Source of the DNA: Anoxybacillus mongoliensis
Lineage (GTDB): Bacteria > Bacillota > Bacilli > Bacillales > Anoxybacillaceae
Length of the DNA: 64,000 bases
Reading direction: 5' to 3'
Assembly (NCBI RefSeq): GCF_014201515.1
Contig: NZ_JACHEQ010000013.1
Coordinates: 1-64,000 of the forward strand
This document shows positions 35,697 to 44,355 of the stretch, in pieces. The notes beneath the pieces were generated by a model. The model was given only the letters and a program-made list of their open reading frames with translations. It had not been told where the DNA came from and made no database searches. The position numbers and the translations under genes are program-made. The first letter of the stretch is position 1; every line of letters begins with the position of its first letter.

Positions 35697-37097
35697 TTGC
35701 AAGCGTTGAGGGAGACAATACATATTTATCATACAAACGATGTGCATAGCCATTTTGAACGATGGCCGAAAATTGTTCGTTATTTACAAAATGAAAGAAA
35801 AAAGCATAAGAAAAATCGCGAGCATATGGTGTTACTTGATATCGGTGACTTTATTGATCGGTTTCATCCGCTGACAGAGGCATCAGGCGGAAAGGCAAAC
35901 GTCATTCTTTTAAACGATGCAGCATACGATGCAGTCACCATCGGGAATAACGAAGGGATTACACTTAGTCATGAACAGCTTGATACGTTATATGCACATG
36001 CCAAGTTCCCTGTTATTGTCGCAAACGTTTTTTATGAAAACGGAGAGCGTCCGCACTGGATGAAGCCGTATGTTATCATGACGTTTGGAAACGTTCGTAT
36101 TGCGTTTATTGGTGTGACGGTTCCGTTTCAGACATTTTATGAGCTGCTTGGATGGCGCGTTGCCAATCCGTTTGATACGGTTGCTCAACTTATTGAAGAG
36201 CTTTCGGAAAAAGTGGATGCGATCGTTTTATTATCTCACTTGGGAGTGAATGATGATGAAAAAATGGCGGAAACATTTCCACAATTAACGGCGATTTTAG
36301 GTGGTCATACGCATCATGTATTTGAACATGGAAAACGAGTGAATAAAACGTTGCTTTGTGGAGCTGGAAAATTTGGACATTATGTTGGGTGTTTAACCTT
36401 GATGGTCGATAAAAACAGTCGAAAAGTTGATACACATGCCTATGTACAACATATGGATGCAGTTGAACATGCATGCGAGGGGACGAAGCAAAAGTTAAAT
36501 GATATGATTGAGCAAGCAACTAATGCGCTGGCACAACCGATTGTATATTTGCCTGAGTCGCTGACGATCGATTGGTTTTCACCGTCGCCATTAGCAAACG
36601 TTCTTGCTCAAGCGTTAAATGAATGGTGTGAAGGTGATGTAGCGATGGTGAATGCCGGGGTACTACTGTCTTCGCTCCCGAAAGGTGTTGTGACGAAAGG
36701 AGATATTCATCGCATTTGTCCACATCCGATTAATCCGTGCAAAGTATATTTGCGCGGAAGCGAATTAAAAGAAGTTATTTTACAAGCGGAAACGGAACAA
36801 ATGAGGCAGTTACGGGTGAAAGGATTCGGATTTCGTGGTGAAGTAATGGGACAAATGGTATATGACCGTATTACTGTCGAAAAAGAACAACTGATAGATG
36901 GTCAAGCACATGTGCGTCGCATTTTCATTAATCACCAACCAATTGAAGAGCAAAAAACGTATGCCGTCGCAACGATTGATATGTTTACGTTTGGTCACTT
37001 ATATCCAGAAATATATCGCGCGAAAAAGAAATATTATATGCCAGAAATGTTGCGTGATGTGCTTGCATGGAAGCTAAAAAACATGTATCAACAATAG
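35697..37097 (+). CDS. yunD: 5'-nucleotidase/2',3'-cyclic phosphodiesterase family protein YunD
   Basis: A 466-residue metallophosphoesterase of the UshA type. Metal-binding motifs are HTNDVHSHF, LLDIGDFIDR, TIGNNEGI (family GNHE altered to GNNE), LLSHLG and LGGHTHH. The C-terminal nucleotidase domain begins near residue 265. No signal peptide is seen, so unlike UshA it appears cytoplasmic. TTG 35697 after AAAGAAAGG is the likely start; an in-frame ATG at 35673 lies inside yunE. The His-to-Asn change in GNHE is noteworthy. Confidence 0.88.
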   Translation: MQALRETIHIYHTNDVHSHFERWPKIVRYLQNERKKHKKNREHMVLLDIGDFIDRFHPLTEASGGKANVILLNDAAYDAVTIGNNEGITLSHEQLDTLYAHAKFPVIVANVFYENGERPHWMKPYVIMTFGNVRIAFIGVTVPFQTFYELLGWRVANPFDTVAQLIEELSEKVDAIVLLSHLGVNDDEKMAETFPQLTAILGGHTHHVFEHGKRVNKTLLCGAGKFGHYVGCLTLMVDKNSRKVDTHAYVQHMDAVEHACEGTKQKLNDMIEQATNALAQPIVYLPESLTIDWFSPSPLANVLAQALNEWCEGDVAMVNAGVLLSSLPKGVVTKGDIHRICPHPINPCKVYLRGSELKEVILQAETEQMRQLRVKGFGFRGEVMGQMVYDRITVEKEQLIDGQAHVRRIFINHQPIEEQKTYAVATIDMFTFGHLYPEIYRAKKKYYMPEMLRDVLAWKLKNMYQQ

Positions 37098-37107
37098 GCA
37101 CCCTTCG

Positions 37108-37136
37108 TTCCTTTATTCATACATTGAATAAAGGAA
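37108..37136 (+). promoter_or_regulatory. perfect hairpin overlapping the yunC leader
   Basis: TTCCTTTATTCA (37108-37119), loop TACAT, TGAATAAAGGAA (37125-37136): 12 perfect base pairs ending 4 nt before the yunC ribosome site. No T-tract follows, so it is not a normal terminator. It could affect translation, stability or processing. Confidence 0.6.
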
Positions 37137-37150
37137 AGGAGCGTGAATAT

Positions 37151-37453
37151 ATGATTGAGGTAAAACCGTTATGGATTAGCGGAGAACCTTTTACAGCCAT
37201 TTCTGTTCAGTTGCCTAAAACAACGTTATTAGCTGTTGCCAATAATAAAGGATATATTATGTGTGGAGCGTTAGATGTGGCGCTGTTAAATGAAAAATTG
37301 CGTGATCGAGGCATTATCGCAGGAAGAGCGGTAGGAGTACGAACAATTGACCAACTGTTAGAAGCGCCGCTTGAGTCTGTTACATTTGCTGCTGAACAAT
37401 TAGGTATTTCGCGTGGAATGAAAGGAAAAGACGCTTTGCTTCTTATGAAATAA
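37151..37453 (+). CDS. yunC: DUF1805 protein YunC
   Basis: A 100-residue conserved protein with MIEVKPLWISGEPFTAISVQLPKT, NKGYIMCGALDV and the C-terminal AAEQLGISRGMKGKDALLLM, matching YunC/DUF1805. Function unknown. ATG 37151 follows AAAGGAG at about 10 nt; a longer frame from 37067 would overlap yunD and run through the hairpin. Fourth gene of the yun group. Confidence 0.88.
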   Translation: MIEVKPLWISGEPFTAISVQLPKTTLLAVANNKGYIMCGALDVALLNEKLRDRGIIAGRAVGVRTIDQLLEAPLESVTFAAEQLGISRGMKGKDALLLMK

Positions 37454-37504
37454 AATAATAATCCCCTGCTTGATCGCATACATATAGCGTGAGAGGGGGG
37501 ATTT

Positions 37505-38251
37505 TTGTTGTACCAACAACTACGTAAACGAAGAAAACCGCTACCCGTCCGCTATATTTTTTTAATTACGTTTGTTTTTTTTATCATTTCGACTGTCGGA
37601 AGCCTTTGGTTTATTAATAGAGGAATCGAGCCGACACTTATGGCAATCGCCGAAAAAGAAACGCGCCGTTTAGCGAACTTAGTCATTAATAACGCAATTA
37701 GTCAACAAATTGCGGAAGATGATTTTAATGTTGAAAACTTCATCAAAATTGAAAAAGATGGACAAGGGAAAATTTCCGCCATAGATTTTAATGCGACTGT
37801 CGTGAATCGCGTATTAGCAAAAACGACAAATCGTGTGCAGAGAAATTTAAAGGCAGCTTCAGAAGGAAAATTATCAGCGCTTGAATTTCCTGACGTTCAA
37901 GTTGAAACAGAAAAGGAAAAAGGAATTATTTATTACATCCCTCTCGGACAAGCAACGAATAACGTATTGTTAGGAAATCTAGGACCGCGTATCCCGGTTC
38001 GTTTTTATGTCATTGGCGATGTTCATTCAGATGTAAATAAAAATATTCGTCCGTTCGGAATAAATAATGCTTTAATAGAAATAGCAATTCATATCGAAGT
38101 AAATGTGCAAATTATTATTCCATTCGCAACAAAAACGGCAACGATTCAAAACGATATTCCTGTGGCGATTCAAATTATTCAAGGGGAAGTTCCTCAATTT
38201 TATAACCAAGGTGGAGATGGAAATACATCTATCGAGCTTCCTATTGAATAA
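37505..38251 (+). CDS. yunB: sporulation protein YunB
   Basis: A 248-residue protein with one N-terminal membrane anchor (about 18-40, YIFLITFVFFIISTVGSLWF) and an external domain containing NGRVLAKTT-like VNRVLAKTTNRVQR, YYIPLGQATNN and LLGNLGPRIPVRFYVIGDV. YunB is a SigE-controlled protein needed for efficient spore formation in B. subtilis. Start is TTG 37505 or TTG 37508 after GAGGGGGG. No SigE promoter could be assigned with confidence. Confidence 0.88.
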   Translation: MLYQQLRKRRKPLPVRYIFLITFVFFIISTVGSLWFINRGIEPTLMAIAEKETRRLANLVINNAISQQIAEDDFNVENFIKIEKDGQGKISAIDFNATVVNRVLAKTTNRVQRNLKAASEGKLSALEFPDVQVETEKEKGIIYYIPLGQATNNVLLGNLGPRIPVRFYVIGDVHSDVNKNIRPFGINNALIEIAIHIEVNVQIIIPFATKTATIQNDIPVAIQIIQGEVPQFYNQGGDGNTSIELPIE

Positions 38252-38288
38252 TAAAAATTCTGAAAATTTTATTTTTTAAAATATTATT

Positions 38289-38317
38289 TTGACAAAAGGC
38301 TTGTCCGTTGATATACT
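38289..38317 (+). promoter_or_regulatory. sigma-A promoter of the NSS transporter operon
   Basis: TTGACA (38289-38294), 17 bases, TATACT (38312-38317). About 120 nt of untranslated leader follow, without obvious riboswitch structure. Confidence 0.75.
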
Positions 38318-38436
38318 TAAAACTAAAATGAAACAAAAAAGTCTGAAAAATTAAAATAATCGAACAAGGGGGGTGCTTTCATTTTTTTCTGTGTTTCTGT
38401 GTTCTTATTACAACTGACTAAGGAGGGCATTTTGTT

Positions 38437-39948
38437 ATGGAAAATCGTCAACAATGGGGCACGCGTGCTGGTTTTATTTTAGCAGCAGCTGGCTCGGCAA
38501 TTGGGTTAGGGAACATTTGGAGGTTTCCAGCCGTTGCATATGAAAATGGTGGAGGGGCATTTTTCTTCCCGTATTTATTTGCTTTATTAACAGCAGGTAT
38601 TCCAATTCTTATATTGGAATTTGCGCTTGGACATAAGTATCGTGGTTCAGCACCGTTAACGTTTGCTCGTCTCAGCAAAGGAGCCGAATGGATCGGTTGG
38701 TGGCAAGTGCTTATTTCATTCGTTATTTCAACATATTATTCCGTCGTTATCGCATGGGCGATGTCTTATACGTATTTTGCTTTTACGTCAAAATGGGGAG
38801 AAAACACAGGAGACTTTTTGTTCGGTGAGTATTTGAAACTAGCAGAAACACCGGGGACGTTCGGCAGTTTAGTCCCAGCTGTCCTTATTCCGCTTCTTCT
38901 CGTTTGGATTATTAACTTGGCAGTTTTATATAAAGGCGTTCGTAAAGGAATTGAAGTCGCAAATAAAATTTTCTTACCAACACTCGTTGTTCTTTTCTTC
39001 ATCATCGTCATTCGTGCAGTGACGTTAGATGGAGCGGTTGAAGGATTAAATGCCTTTTTTAAACCAAATTGGGATCAAATTATGAACGGAAAAGTATGGC
39101 TTGCTGCATATAGCCAAATTTTCTTTAGCTTATCGATTGCGTTCGCTATTATGATTACTTATTCGAGTTATTTACCAAAAAAATCGGATATTACAAATAA
39201 CGCATTTATTACAGGTTTTGCAAACTCTGGGTTCGAACTATTAGCTGGTATTGGCGTATTTAGCGTCCTTGGCTTTTTAGCACAACAACAAGGTGTAGAG
39301 GTAAGCGAAGTCGTTAAAGGCGGTGTTGGATTGGCGTTCGTCGTCTTCCCACAAATTATTAATCAGTTCCCTGCGTTTAATGAGTTTTTCGGTGTGTTAT
39401 TTTTCCTTTCATTAACGTTAGCAGGTCTTACATCGCTTATTTCTATTTCAGAGACGTACGTTTCAGCAGTTCAAGAAAAATTCGGTATATCACGCACAAA
39501 AGCTGTTCTTGGCGGTGGTGGAGTCGCTGCGCTTATCGCATTAGTATTCGCTTCGAACGGTGGATTATATTTCTTAGATGTTGTCGATTACTTCATTAAC
39601 AACTTTGGTGTTGCACTTGTTGGCTTAGTTGAAGTGGTTACGATTGCGTGGGTGTTAAAACAGCTCAACGCACTTCAAACACATGCAAACAGCGTATCAG
39701 ATATTATGGTTGGCGCATGGTGGAAAGTTTCGCTCTCTGTCGTTACACCAATCGTATTAGGTTATATGATGTTTGATAGCATTAAAACGAACTTGAAAGA
39801 AAATTATGGTGGATACGATACACTATTTGTTGTGAAGTATGGATGGACGATTGCGGCGCTCGTTATCGTTCTCGGTTTTGTTCTTTCAGTAAAACGTTGG
39901 AGAGACGGCGTACTTTCCGTTCCAACGGATAAGGAGGTTTCAAGCTGA
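38437..39948 (+). CDS. sodium-dependent amino-acid symporter, NSS family
   Basis: A 503-residue membrane protein with 11 to 12 hydrophobic segments. The first segment carries the NSS sodium/substrate site WGTRAGFILAAAGSAIGLGNIWRFP, and GGAFFFPYLFALLTAGIPILILEFALGH follows. It should import a neutral amino acid with sodium, as MhsT, MetP or LeuT do. AAGGAGGG precedes ATG 38437. The stop overlaps the start of a 34-residue partner gene, as in the methionine/alanine uptake MetPS type. Substrate cannot be fixed by sequence reading. Confidence 0.93.
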   Translation: MENRQQWGTRAGFILAAAGSAIGLGNIWRFPAVAYENGGGAFFFPYLFALLTAGIPILILEFALGHKYRGSAPLTFARLSKGAEWIGWWQVLISFVISTYYSVVIAWAMSYTYFAFTSKWGENTGDFLFGEYLKLAETPGTFGSLVPAVLIPLLLVWIINLAVLYKGVRKGIEVANKIFLPTLVVLFFIIVIRAVTLDGAVEGLNAFFKPNWDQIMNGKVWLAAYSQIFFSLSIAFAIMITYSSYLPKKSDITNNAFITGFANSGFELLAGIGVFSVLGFLAQQQGVEVSEVVKGGVGLAFVVFPQIINQFPAFNEFFGVLFFLSLTLAGLTSLISISETYVSAVQEKFGISRTKAVLGGGGVAALIALVFASNGGLYFLDVVDYFINNFGVALVGLVEVVTIAWVLKQLNALQTHANSVSDIMVGAWWKVSLSVVTPIVLGYMMFDSIKTNLKENYGGYDTLFVVKYGWTIAALVIVLGFVLSVKRWRDGVLSVPTDKEVSS

Positions 39949-40052
39949 TGGAAACAAGTGCACTCATCATGATGATTGTTGGTATGATTATTATTTGGGG
40001 AGGCTTTGCAGCGAGCGTTGCTCATGCGGTAAAGAAAAGCCGTCAATCGTAA
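39948..40052 (+). CDS. MetS-like small membrane subunit of the NSS transporter
   Basis: A 34-residue protein: METSALIMMIVGMIIIWGGF followed by AASVAHAVKKSRQS. It has one membrane helix and a basic tail, and is the size and type of the MetS/NSS small subunit required for transport by some actinobacterial and Firmicute NSS carriers. Its ATG overlaps the transporter TGA (TGATG), with AAGGAGG 11 nt upstream, indicating tight coupling. Confidence 0.85.
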   Translation: METSALIMMIVGMIIIWGGFAASVAHAVKKSRQS

Positions 40053-40084
40053 AAAAGATGGGGCGAGAAGCCTCATCTTTTTTT
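40052..40084. terminator. bidirectional terminator between NSS operon and lytH
   Basis: AAAAAGATGGGGC (40052-40064) pairs with GCCTCATCTTTTT (40070-40082, one G-T pair). It overlaps the last codons of the convergent lytH gene. Confidence 0.8.
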
Positions 40085-41044
40085 CGCACGTTCTTGTCGT
40101 TCCCATTGTTTTAAGTAAGGATACGGATCGAAAGACCATTCAGTATAGCCGTTATCCTTATACATGCCGTAATGAAGATGCGGCGGGAATTTACCTGATG
40201 TTCCAGGCGGCCCGTATCCAGAGCTGCCAACGGATCCAATTAACATACCAGGCTCCACAATTGTTCCTTCTTCTAAACCGTTAGCAAATCCGTTTAAGTG
40301 TGCGAAGTAATGATACGTATTGTTTATATCGCGAATGCCGATACGCCATCCCCCATATTTGTTCCATCCTTTTAATTCAACGATACCGTAACATGTTGAG
40401 CGAACGGGGGTGCCATAATGGGCAAAAATGTCTGTTCCTTCATGAATACGTCGCCCACCCCACCCACGTGCATCTCCCCATGTACTGCGGTAACTATACT
40501 CAAACCGTCGCGGAATCGGGAAGGCGTATTGATCAAGTTGTATTGTTCCAAAATGTTTATAAAGTTTCACTTTTCCTAAAATGATATCGACGGTTTTGCT
40601 TCGTTCGTAGTAATCCCATAGTGCCATTTTAATATGTGTATGATCTGTGCCATATGACCGTAAAAAGCGAGCAAATGCAAATAATACGTCTTCATCGTTT
40701 GTTCGGTCTGCGATGCCATCGCCGTTTCCGTCTATACCGATGCCGCCGAATTGGCTAATGGTAAACGGATTTTGATCTTCTTGATTTTTGTTGAGTGGTC
40801 CCGCCCATCGCTCAGGAGGAATGTAGATACCAATCACTCCTATTTGTTTTGGCAAATCGCGACGCGCTTGGCGAACGTTCCGTTCATATTGATCGACAGC
40901 TGCGAAATAGTACCATGGAATGAAAGAAATCGCTTCGGCTTTTTTATAAAGTTCCATTCGTTTATCATACAAATCATTTGGTGCAGCAGCGAATGATTGT
41001 AGCGGAATGAAAAGAAGAAGGATGATGCACCATAATGTTTTCAC
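40073..41044 (-). CDS. lytH: sporulation-specific M23 peptidase LytH
   Basis: A 323-residue exported peptidase. A signal peptide (about 1-20, LQSFAAA) is followed by a lysozyme-like/helical region and a C-terminal M23 metallopeptidase domain with Zn motifs HEGTDIF and HLHYG. LytH of B. subtilis is an L-Ala-D-Glu peptidase that trims cortex peptidoglycan to single L-alanine side chains. Gene order yunB..lytH-lipA fits. It is divergent from lipA. A forespore SigG promoter would be expected but was not located. Confidence 0.92.
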   Translation of the reverse strand: MKTLWCIILLLFIPLQSFAAAPNDLYDKRMELYKKAEAISFIPWYYFAAVDQYERNVRQARRDLPKQIGVIGIYIPPERWAGPLNKNQEDQNPFTISQFGGIGIDGNGDGIADRTNDEDVLFAFARFLRSYGTDHTHIKMALWDYYERSKTVDIILGKVKLYKHFGTIQLDQYAFPIPRRFEYSYRSTWGDARGWGGRRIHEGTDIFAHYGTPVRSTCYGIVELKGWNKYGGWRIGIRDINNTYHYFAHLNGFANGLEEGTIVEPGMLIGSVGSSGYGPPGTSGKFPPHLHYGMYKDNGYTEWSFDPYPYLKQWERQERAKKR

Positions 41045-41135
41045 GCACTTTTTCTCCTTTCACCAATGTTCATACCATTAGTTTGAGGTAATCGGCTGTT
41101 TTCATAAATAAAAAATGTTGGAAAAACAAACTGTT

Positions 41136-41164
41136 TTGTATTATAAGTTAATAACTCGTATAAT
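41136..41164 (+). promoter_or_regulatory. promoter of lipA
   Basis: TTGTAT (41136-41141), 17 bases, perfect TATAAT (41159-41164), 36 bases before the lipA start. Confidence 0.65.
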
Positions 41165-41199
41165 GGGTAATGTACATTAACGAGTGGAGCGTGAAAAAG

Positions 41200-42084
41200 A
41201 TGTCAACAAAAGAACAGCACCTTCGCAAACCGGAATGGTTAAAAATAAAGTTAAATACGAACGAACATTATACAGGCTTAAAGAAAATGATGCGCGAAAA
41301 ACAATTGCATACCGTATGCGAAGAAGCGCGTTGTCCAAACATTCATGAATGTTGGGCGGTTCGCCGAACAGCGACGTTTATGATTTTAGGCGATGTATGT
41401 ACGCGCGCTTGCCGTTTTTGCGCTGTTAAAACAGGCTTACCAACGGAATTAGACTGGCAAGAGCCAGAACGTGTCGCTGAATCGGTTCGTTTAATGAATT
41501 TAAAACATGTCGTTGTGACAGCTGTAGCGCGTGACGATTTAAAAGATGGTGGGGCAGCCGTATTTGCTGAGACAGTTCGCGCCATTCGTCGTAAAAATCC
41601 GTTAACGACGATTGAGGTATTGCCATCTGATATGGGCGGTGTATATGAAAACTTAAAAACGTTAATGGACGCTCGTCCGGATATTTTAAACCATAATATT
41701 GAAACCGTTCGTCGTCTTACTCCGCGTGTTCGTGCACGTGCCACATATGAACGTTCACTCGAATTTTTACGTCGTGCAAAGGAGATGCAGCCGGATATTC
41801 CGACAAAATCAAGCTTAATGGTCGGGCTTGGTGAAACGAAGGAAGAAATTTTAGAGACAATGGACGATTTACGTGCAGTCGGAGTGAATATTTTGACAAT
41901 CGGACAATATTTACAGCCGACAAAAAAGCATTTGAAAGTAGAAAAATACTACCATCCACATGAGTTCATGGAATTAAAAGAAATTGCGTTAGCGAAAGGA
42001 TTTAGTCATTGTGAATCCGGTCCGCTCGTTCGGTCTTCTTATCATGCAGACGAACAAGTACAATCGGCAAAAGCGAATCAGTAA
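41200..42084 (+). CDS. lipA: lipoyl synthase
   Basis: A 294-residue radical-SAM enzyme that inserts two sulfur atoms into octanoyl groups on carrier proteins such as GcvH. Auxiliary cluster motif Cx4Cx5C ([12 protein letters not shown]) and radical-SAM motif Cx3Cx2C (CTRACRFC) are intact. GGAG precedes ATG 41200; an in-frame ATG at 41170 overlaps the promoter -10 region and lacks a site. It depends on the SUF machinery for clusters; single-gene unit. Confidence 0.97.
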   Translation: MSTKEQHLRKPEWLKIKLNTNEHYTGLKKMMREKQLHTVCEEARCPNIHECWAVRRTATFMILGDVCTRACRFCAVKTGLPTELDWQEPERVAESVRLMNLKHVVVTAVARDDLKDGGAAVFAETVRAIRRKNPLTTIEVLPSDMGGVYENLKTLMDARPDILNHNIETVRRLTPRVRARATYERSLEFLRRAKEMQPDIPTKSSLMVGLGETKEEILETMDDLRAVGVNILTIGQYLQPTKKHLKVEKYYHPHEFMELKEIALAKGFSHCESGPLVRSSYHADEQVQSAKANQ

Positions 42085-42094
42085 ATATATAAAA

Positions 42095-42128
42095 AAGGAT
42101 GTCCCTTTCATATGGGTGGGACATCCTT
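42095..42128. terminator. bidirectional terminator between lipA and yutC
   Basis: AAGGATGTCCC pairs with GGGACATCCTT (42118-42128), with T-rich sequence in both directions. Confidence 0.85.
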
Positions 42129-42133
42129 CTCCT

Positions 42134-42766
42134 TTATTGCATCATATTCATTTCTTCACGTTGTACACCATTTTCATTTTCACCGCTACTTACTTTTCTT
42201 CCTTGTGGCGATTTCAGCATGTCTTTAATTGTTTGTTGTAAAATTTGATCGATATTTCGGCTATTGGCGTCTAAACGCCCGAAACGCTCAATGTCTTGGA
42301 ACATGCGTGGGTTGTCTGAAACGTACACGTGGTAATAGCGCGGTACAACGGAAATCGCTGTTTTCTTTACTTGATCGGCCGTTTCAAACCGATTTGTGCT
42401 GTCCGTTTTGTAAACAACAAACACCGTATCGTCTGTGACAAGCGTTCCAACGTCATAAACGTTCGGAAGTTGTGTACATAACTTGCTGATTAAATCAGCA
42501 ACATTTTCACGATTTAACACAGGGATGGTTGCATATTGTGTCGTGTCTCCGGGAATAGGGCTTTTTTGATGACGGACATAACCGAAATTCGTTAAACGTG
42601 AATCCATCCCATTTCGCACACCATGTTCATTGTATAAATCGTTTCGTGAACGAACATTAATAGTTGTTCCGCTTTTTTCGTACAAAGATGTCGATTCATT
42701 CATTTGAGCACAGCCAGATAATAAAGCAATGGCGCTCATTCCTGTGATAAGCCATGTATTACGCAA
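42134..42766 (-). CDS. yutC: YhcN/YlaJ-type sporulation lipoprotein YutC
   Basis: A 210-residue lipoprotein. From TTG 42766 the signal peptide reads MRNTWLITGMSAIALLSGC, with Cys19 as lipidation site. The mature part has the YhcN/YlaJ family features (ENVADLISKLCTQLPNVYDVGTLVTDDTVFVVYKTD and a conserved VPRYYHVYVSDNP). Related proteins sit in the spore inner membrane and influence germination. GGGGGGAG precedes the TTG; a longer frame to 42841 has no site. Convergent with lipA. Confidence 0.85.
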   Translation of the reverse strand: MRNTWLITGMSAIALLSGCAQMNESTSLYEKSGTTINVRSRNDLYNEHGVRNGMDSRLTNFGYVRHQKSPIPGDTTQYATIPVLNRENVADLISKLCTQLPNVYDVGTLVTDDTVFVVYKTDSTNRFETADQVKKTAISVVPRYYHVYVSDNPRMFQDIERFGRLDANSRNIDQILQQTIKDMLKSPQGRKVSSGENENGVQREEMNMMQ

Positions 42767-42877
42767 AGTAACTCCCCCCTTCTTTTTTATTATTCGTTTT
42801 ATGGAAAGGATCATAATGGTGATTGCCTGGGAGAAAGACATGTTTTATGATAGAAATGGAAAGAAGAGGTGAGAACG

Positions 42878-43153
42878 ATGATTTGCATTCATAATACATG
42901 TTATGAGCTGGTAGAAAATGTGCGGAACGGGTTTAATGAAGAAGCGTTCCGCGCTCGCTATACAGACATTTTAAATAAATATGACTACATTGTTGGGGAT
43001 TGGGGATATAACCAACTTCGTTTGCGCGGGTTTTTTGATGATCATAACCAAAAAGCGACGTATGATACGAAAATAAGTACGTTATCCGAATATTTATTTG
43101 AATATTGCAATTTTGGTTGTGCATATTTTGTGTTGCGAAAAGTAAAAAAATAG
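42878..43153 (+). CDS. yutD: YutD family protein (DUF1027)
   Basis: A 91-residue conserved protein with CYELVENVRNGFNEEAFRARY, the core YDYIVGDWGYNQLRLRGFF and a C-terminal LFEYCNFGCAYFVLRK containing two Cys. Widely conserved in Bacilli, function unknown. ATG 42878 has GAAGAGGTGAG upstream; GTG 42869 lies on that site. Divergent from yutC, monocistronic with a terminator. Confidence 0.88.
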   Translation: MICIHNTCYELVENVRNGFNEEAFRARYTDILNKYDYIVGDWGYNQLRLRGFFDDHNQKATYDTKISTLSEYLFEYCNFGCAYFVLRKVKK

Positions 43154-43174
43154 GTCAGGACAACTGACCTATTT
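43148..43174. terminator. bidirectional terminator after yutD
   Basis: AAATAGGTCAG (43148-43158) pairs with CTGACCTATTT (43164-43174), between convergent genes. Confidence 0.85.
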
Positions 43175-43175
43175 T

Positions 43176-43448
43176 TCATGAATACGGTTGTTGTCCGTTC
43201 TCATCTGGATCATCATGAACGGGATGTGCACCTGGATCTTGACGCGGAATGTCTTGATGTAGTGATTTGTATTCATAATTAAATGCGCTGTAATATCGCT
43301 GTCCTTTCTGCCATGGCGTACTTTTATTTTGTACCGGTTCATGTTCACCGCGTGGTGCACCATATGGTCCTTCTGGCAATGTCTCTGGCACAAGAAAGTT
43401 TTTCCTTGCTTCTACCGTTGAAAAATCATGATATGTTTCATCGGTCAT
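43176..43448 (-). CDS. conserved cytosolic protein of Geobacillus/Anoxybacillus type
   Basis: A 90-residue, Pro/His/Asp-rich, probably poorly folded soluble protein: MTDETYHDFSTVEARKNFLV, EGPYGAPRGEHEPVQNKSTPW, and a repeat-poor tail with DIPRQDPGAHPVHDDP. I recognise it as a conserved hypothetical of thermophilic Bacillaceae; no domain or function can be named. AAAGGAAG lies 11 nt before ATG 43448. It shares the terminator with yutD. Confidence 0.75.
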   Translation of the reverse strand: MTDETYHDFSTVEARKNFLVPETLPEGPYGAPRGEHEPVQNKSTPWQKGQRYYSAFNYEYKSLHQDIPRQDPGAHPVHDDPDENGQQPYS

Positions 43449-43485
43449 ATGAACGCTTCCTTTCGTTTTTTACATAGCGTGCCAC

Positions 43486-43752
43486 TTAAACGACGATTTC
43501 ATGTAAAAAGCTTCGCAACTCATTTGCATCTTCTTCGTTTAAGTTGTATACGTGCTCAATATATCCAGATTCTTGCAAGTCGTCTGAACCGATAATCGCA
43601 TATCGGTTACTTTGTAAATCAAGCACAAGCACTTTTCCATAAAAACGATCCGTTTGGACGATCGCTAAATCAAATCGCTCATTTTTGCCAACGAAGCTAA
43701 CAAAACGTGTTTTTGTGTCGACTGTATCATCGTATAAGAAAAAACGTTCCAT
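43486..43752 (-). CDS. DUF3055 family protein
   Basis: An 88-residue conserved protein beginning MERFFLYDDTVDTKTRFVSF, with DRFYGKVLVLDLQSNRYAIIG and an acidic helical C-terminus, matching DUF3055. Function unknown. ATG 43752 has GGAGGG exactly 7 nt upstream; an in-frame ATG at 43767 lies on the site. About 37 nt ahead of the previous gene on the same strand, so the two may be cotranscribed. Confidence 0.85.
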   Translation of the reverse strand: MERFFLYDDTVDTKTRFVSFVGKNERFDLAIVQTDRFYGKVLVLDLQSNRYAIIGSDDLQESGYIEHVYNLNEEDANELRSFLHEIVV

Positions 43753-43864
43753 GTTCAATCCCTCCATAACATATGTAGTTGCTTTTTCATCTTAACAAAT
43801 TTCTGTTAGCTGTGTAAAAGAAAGCGCTATGCTACAATAAAATAAAAAGCAGAAAGGAAGAGGA

Positions 43865-44308
43865 ATGATGTATTTTGTTGATCGTCAAAAAATTGAGAAG
43901 ACATTGCAATATATGGAGGAAGTCGTTTCTTATATACAACCATCGTTTCATACACCGATCGAGAAGTTGGCGCTTGAACGTATAGGGCATGTTATTATCG
44001 AATCCATTATTGATGTTGGCAACGCAATGATTGACGGTTTTATTATGCGCGACCCAGGAAGTTATGAGGATATCATTGACATTTTAGTTGATGAACGTGT
44101 TCTGTCAGTTGAAGATGGAGAAGCGTTAAAACGAGTCATTCATTTTCGTAAAAAGCTCGTTCAACAATACATCGCCGTGTCGCATGAGGAATTGCTTGAA
44201 GTATTGCAGAAACATAAACAAGTACTCGAGTCATTTCCACTTGCTGTTCGCACGTATTTACACAATGAACTCGGGCCTGTGTCCGCCTTTTTAAATGAAA
44301 ATGTTTAA
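43865..44308 (+). CDS. yutE: HepT-like HEPN-domain protein YutE (DUF86)
   Basis: A 147-residue helical HEPN protein. The family RX4HXY ribonuclease motif appears at Arg95-KKLV-Gln100-Gln-Tyr102, i.e. the catalytic His is Gln. No MntA-type nucleotidyltransferase partner is adjacent. This suggests a HEPN protein without nuclease activity, kept for another role, rather than an active toxin. Two ATG codons (43865, 43868) follow GGAAGAGGA. Followed after 47 nt by the SufR-like regulator. Confidence 0.85.
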   Translation: MMYFVDRQKIEKTLQYMEEVVSYIQPSFHTPIEKLALERIGHVIIESIIDVGNAMIDGFIMRDPGSYEDIIDILVDERVLSVEDGEALKRVIHFRKKLVQQYIAVSHEELLEVLQKHKQVLESFPLAVRTYLHNELGPVSAFLNENV

Positions 44309-44355
44309 AAATTGTGTGTATAGGGAAAATCGTATAAAATGGAAGAGGGTGAAAC

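Noticed and set aside
43865-44308. Active HepT/MntA toxin-antitoxin module
   Set aside because: Catalytic His is Gln and no nucleotidyltransferase gene is adjacent.
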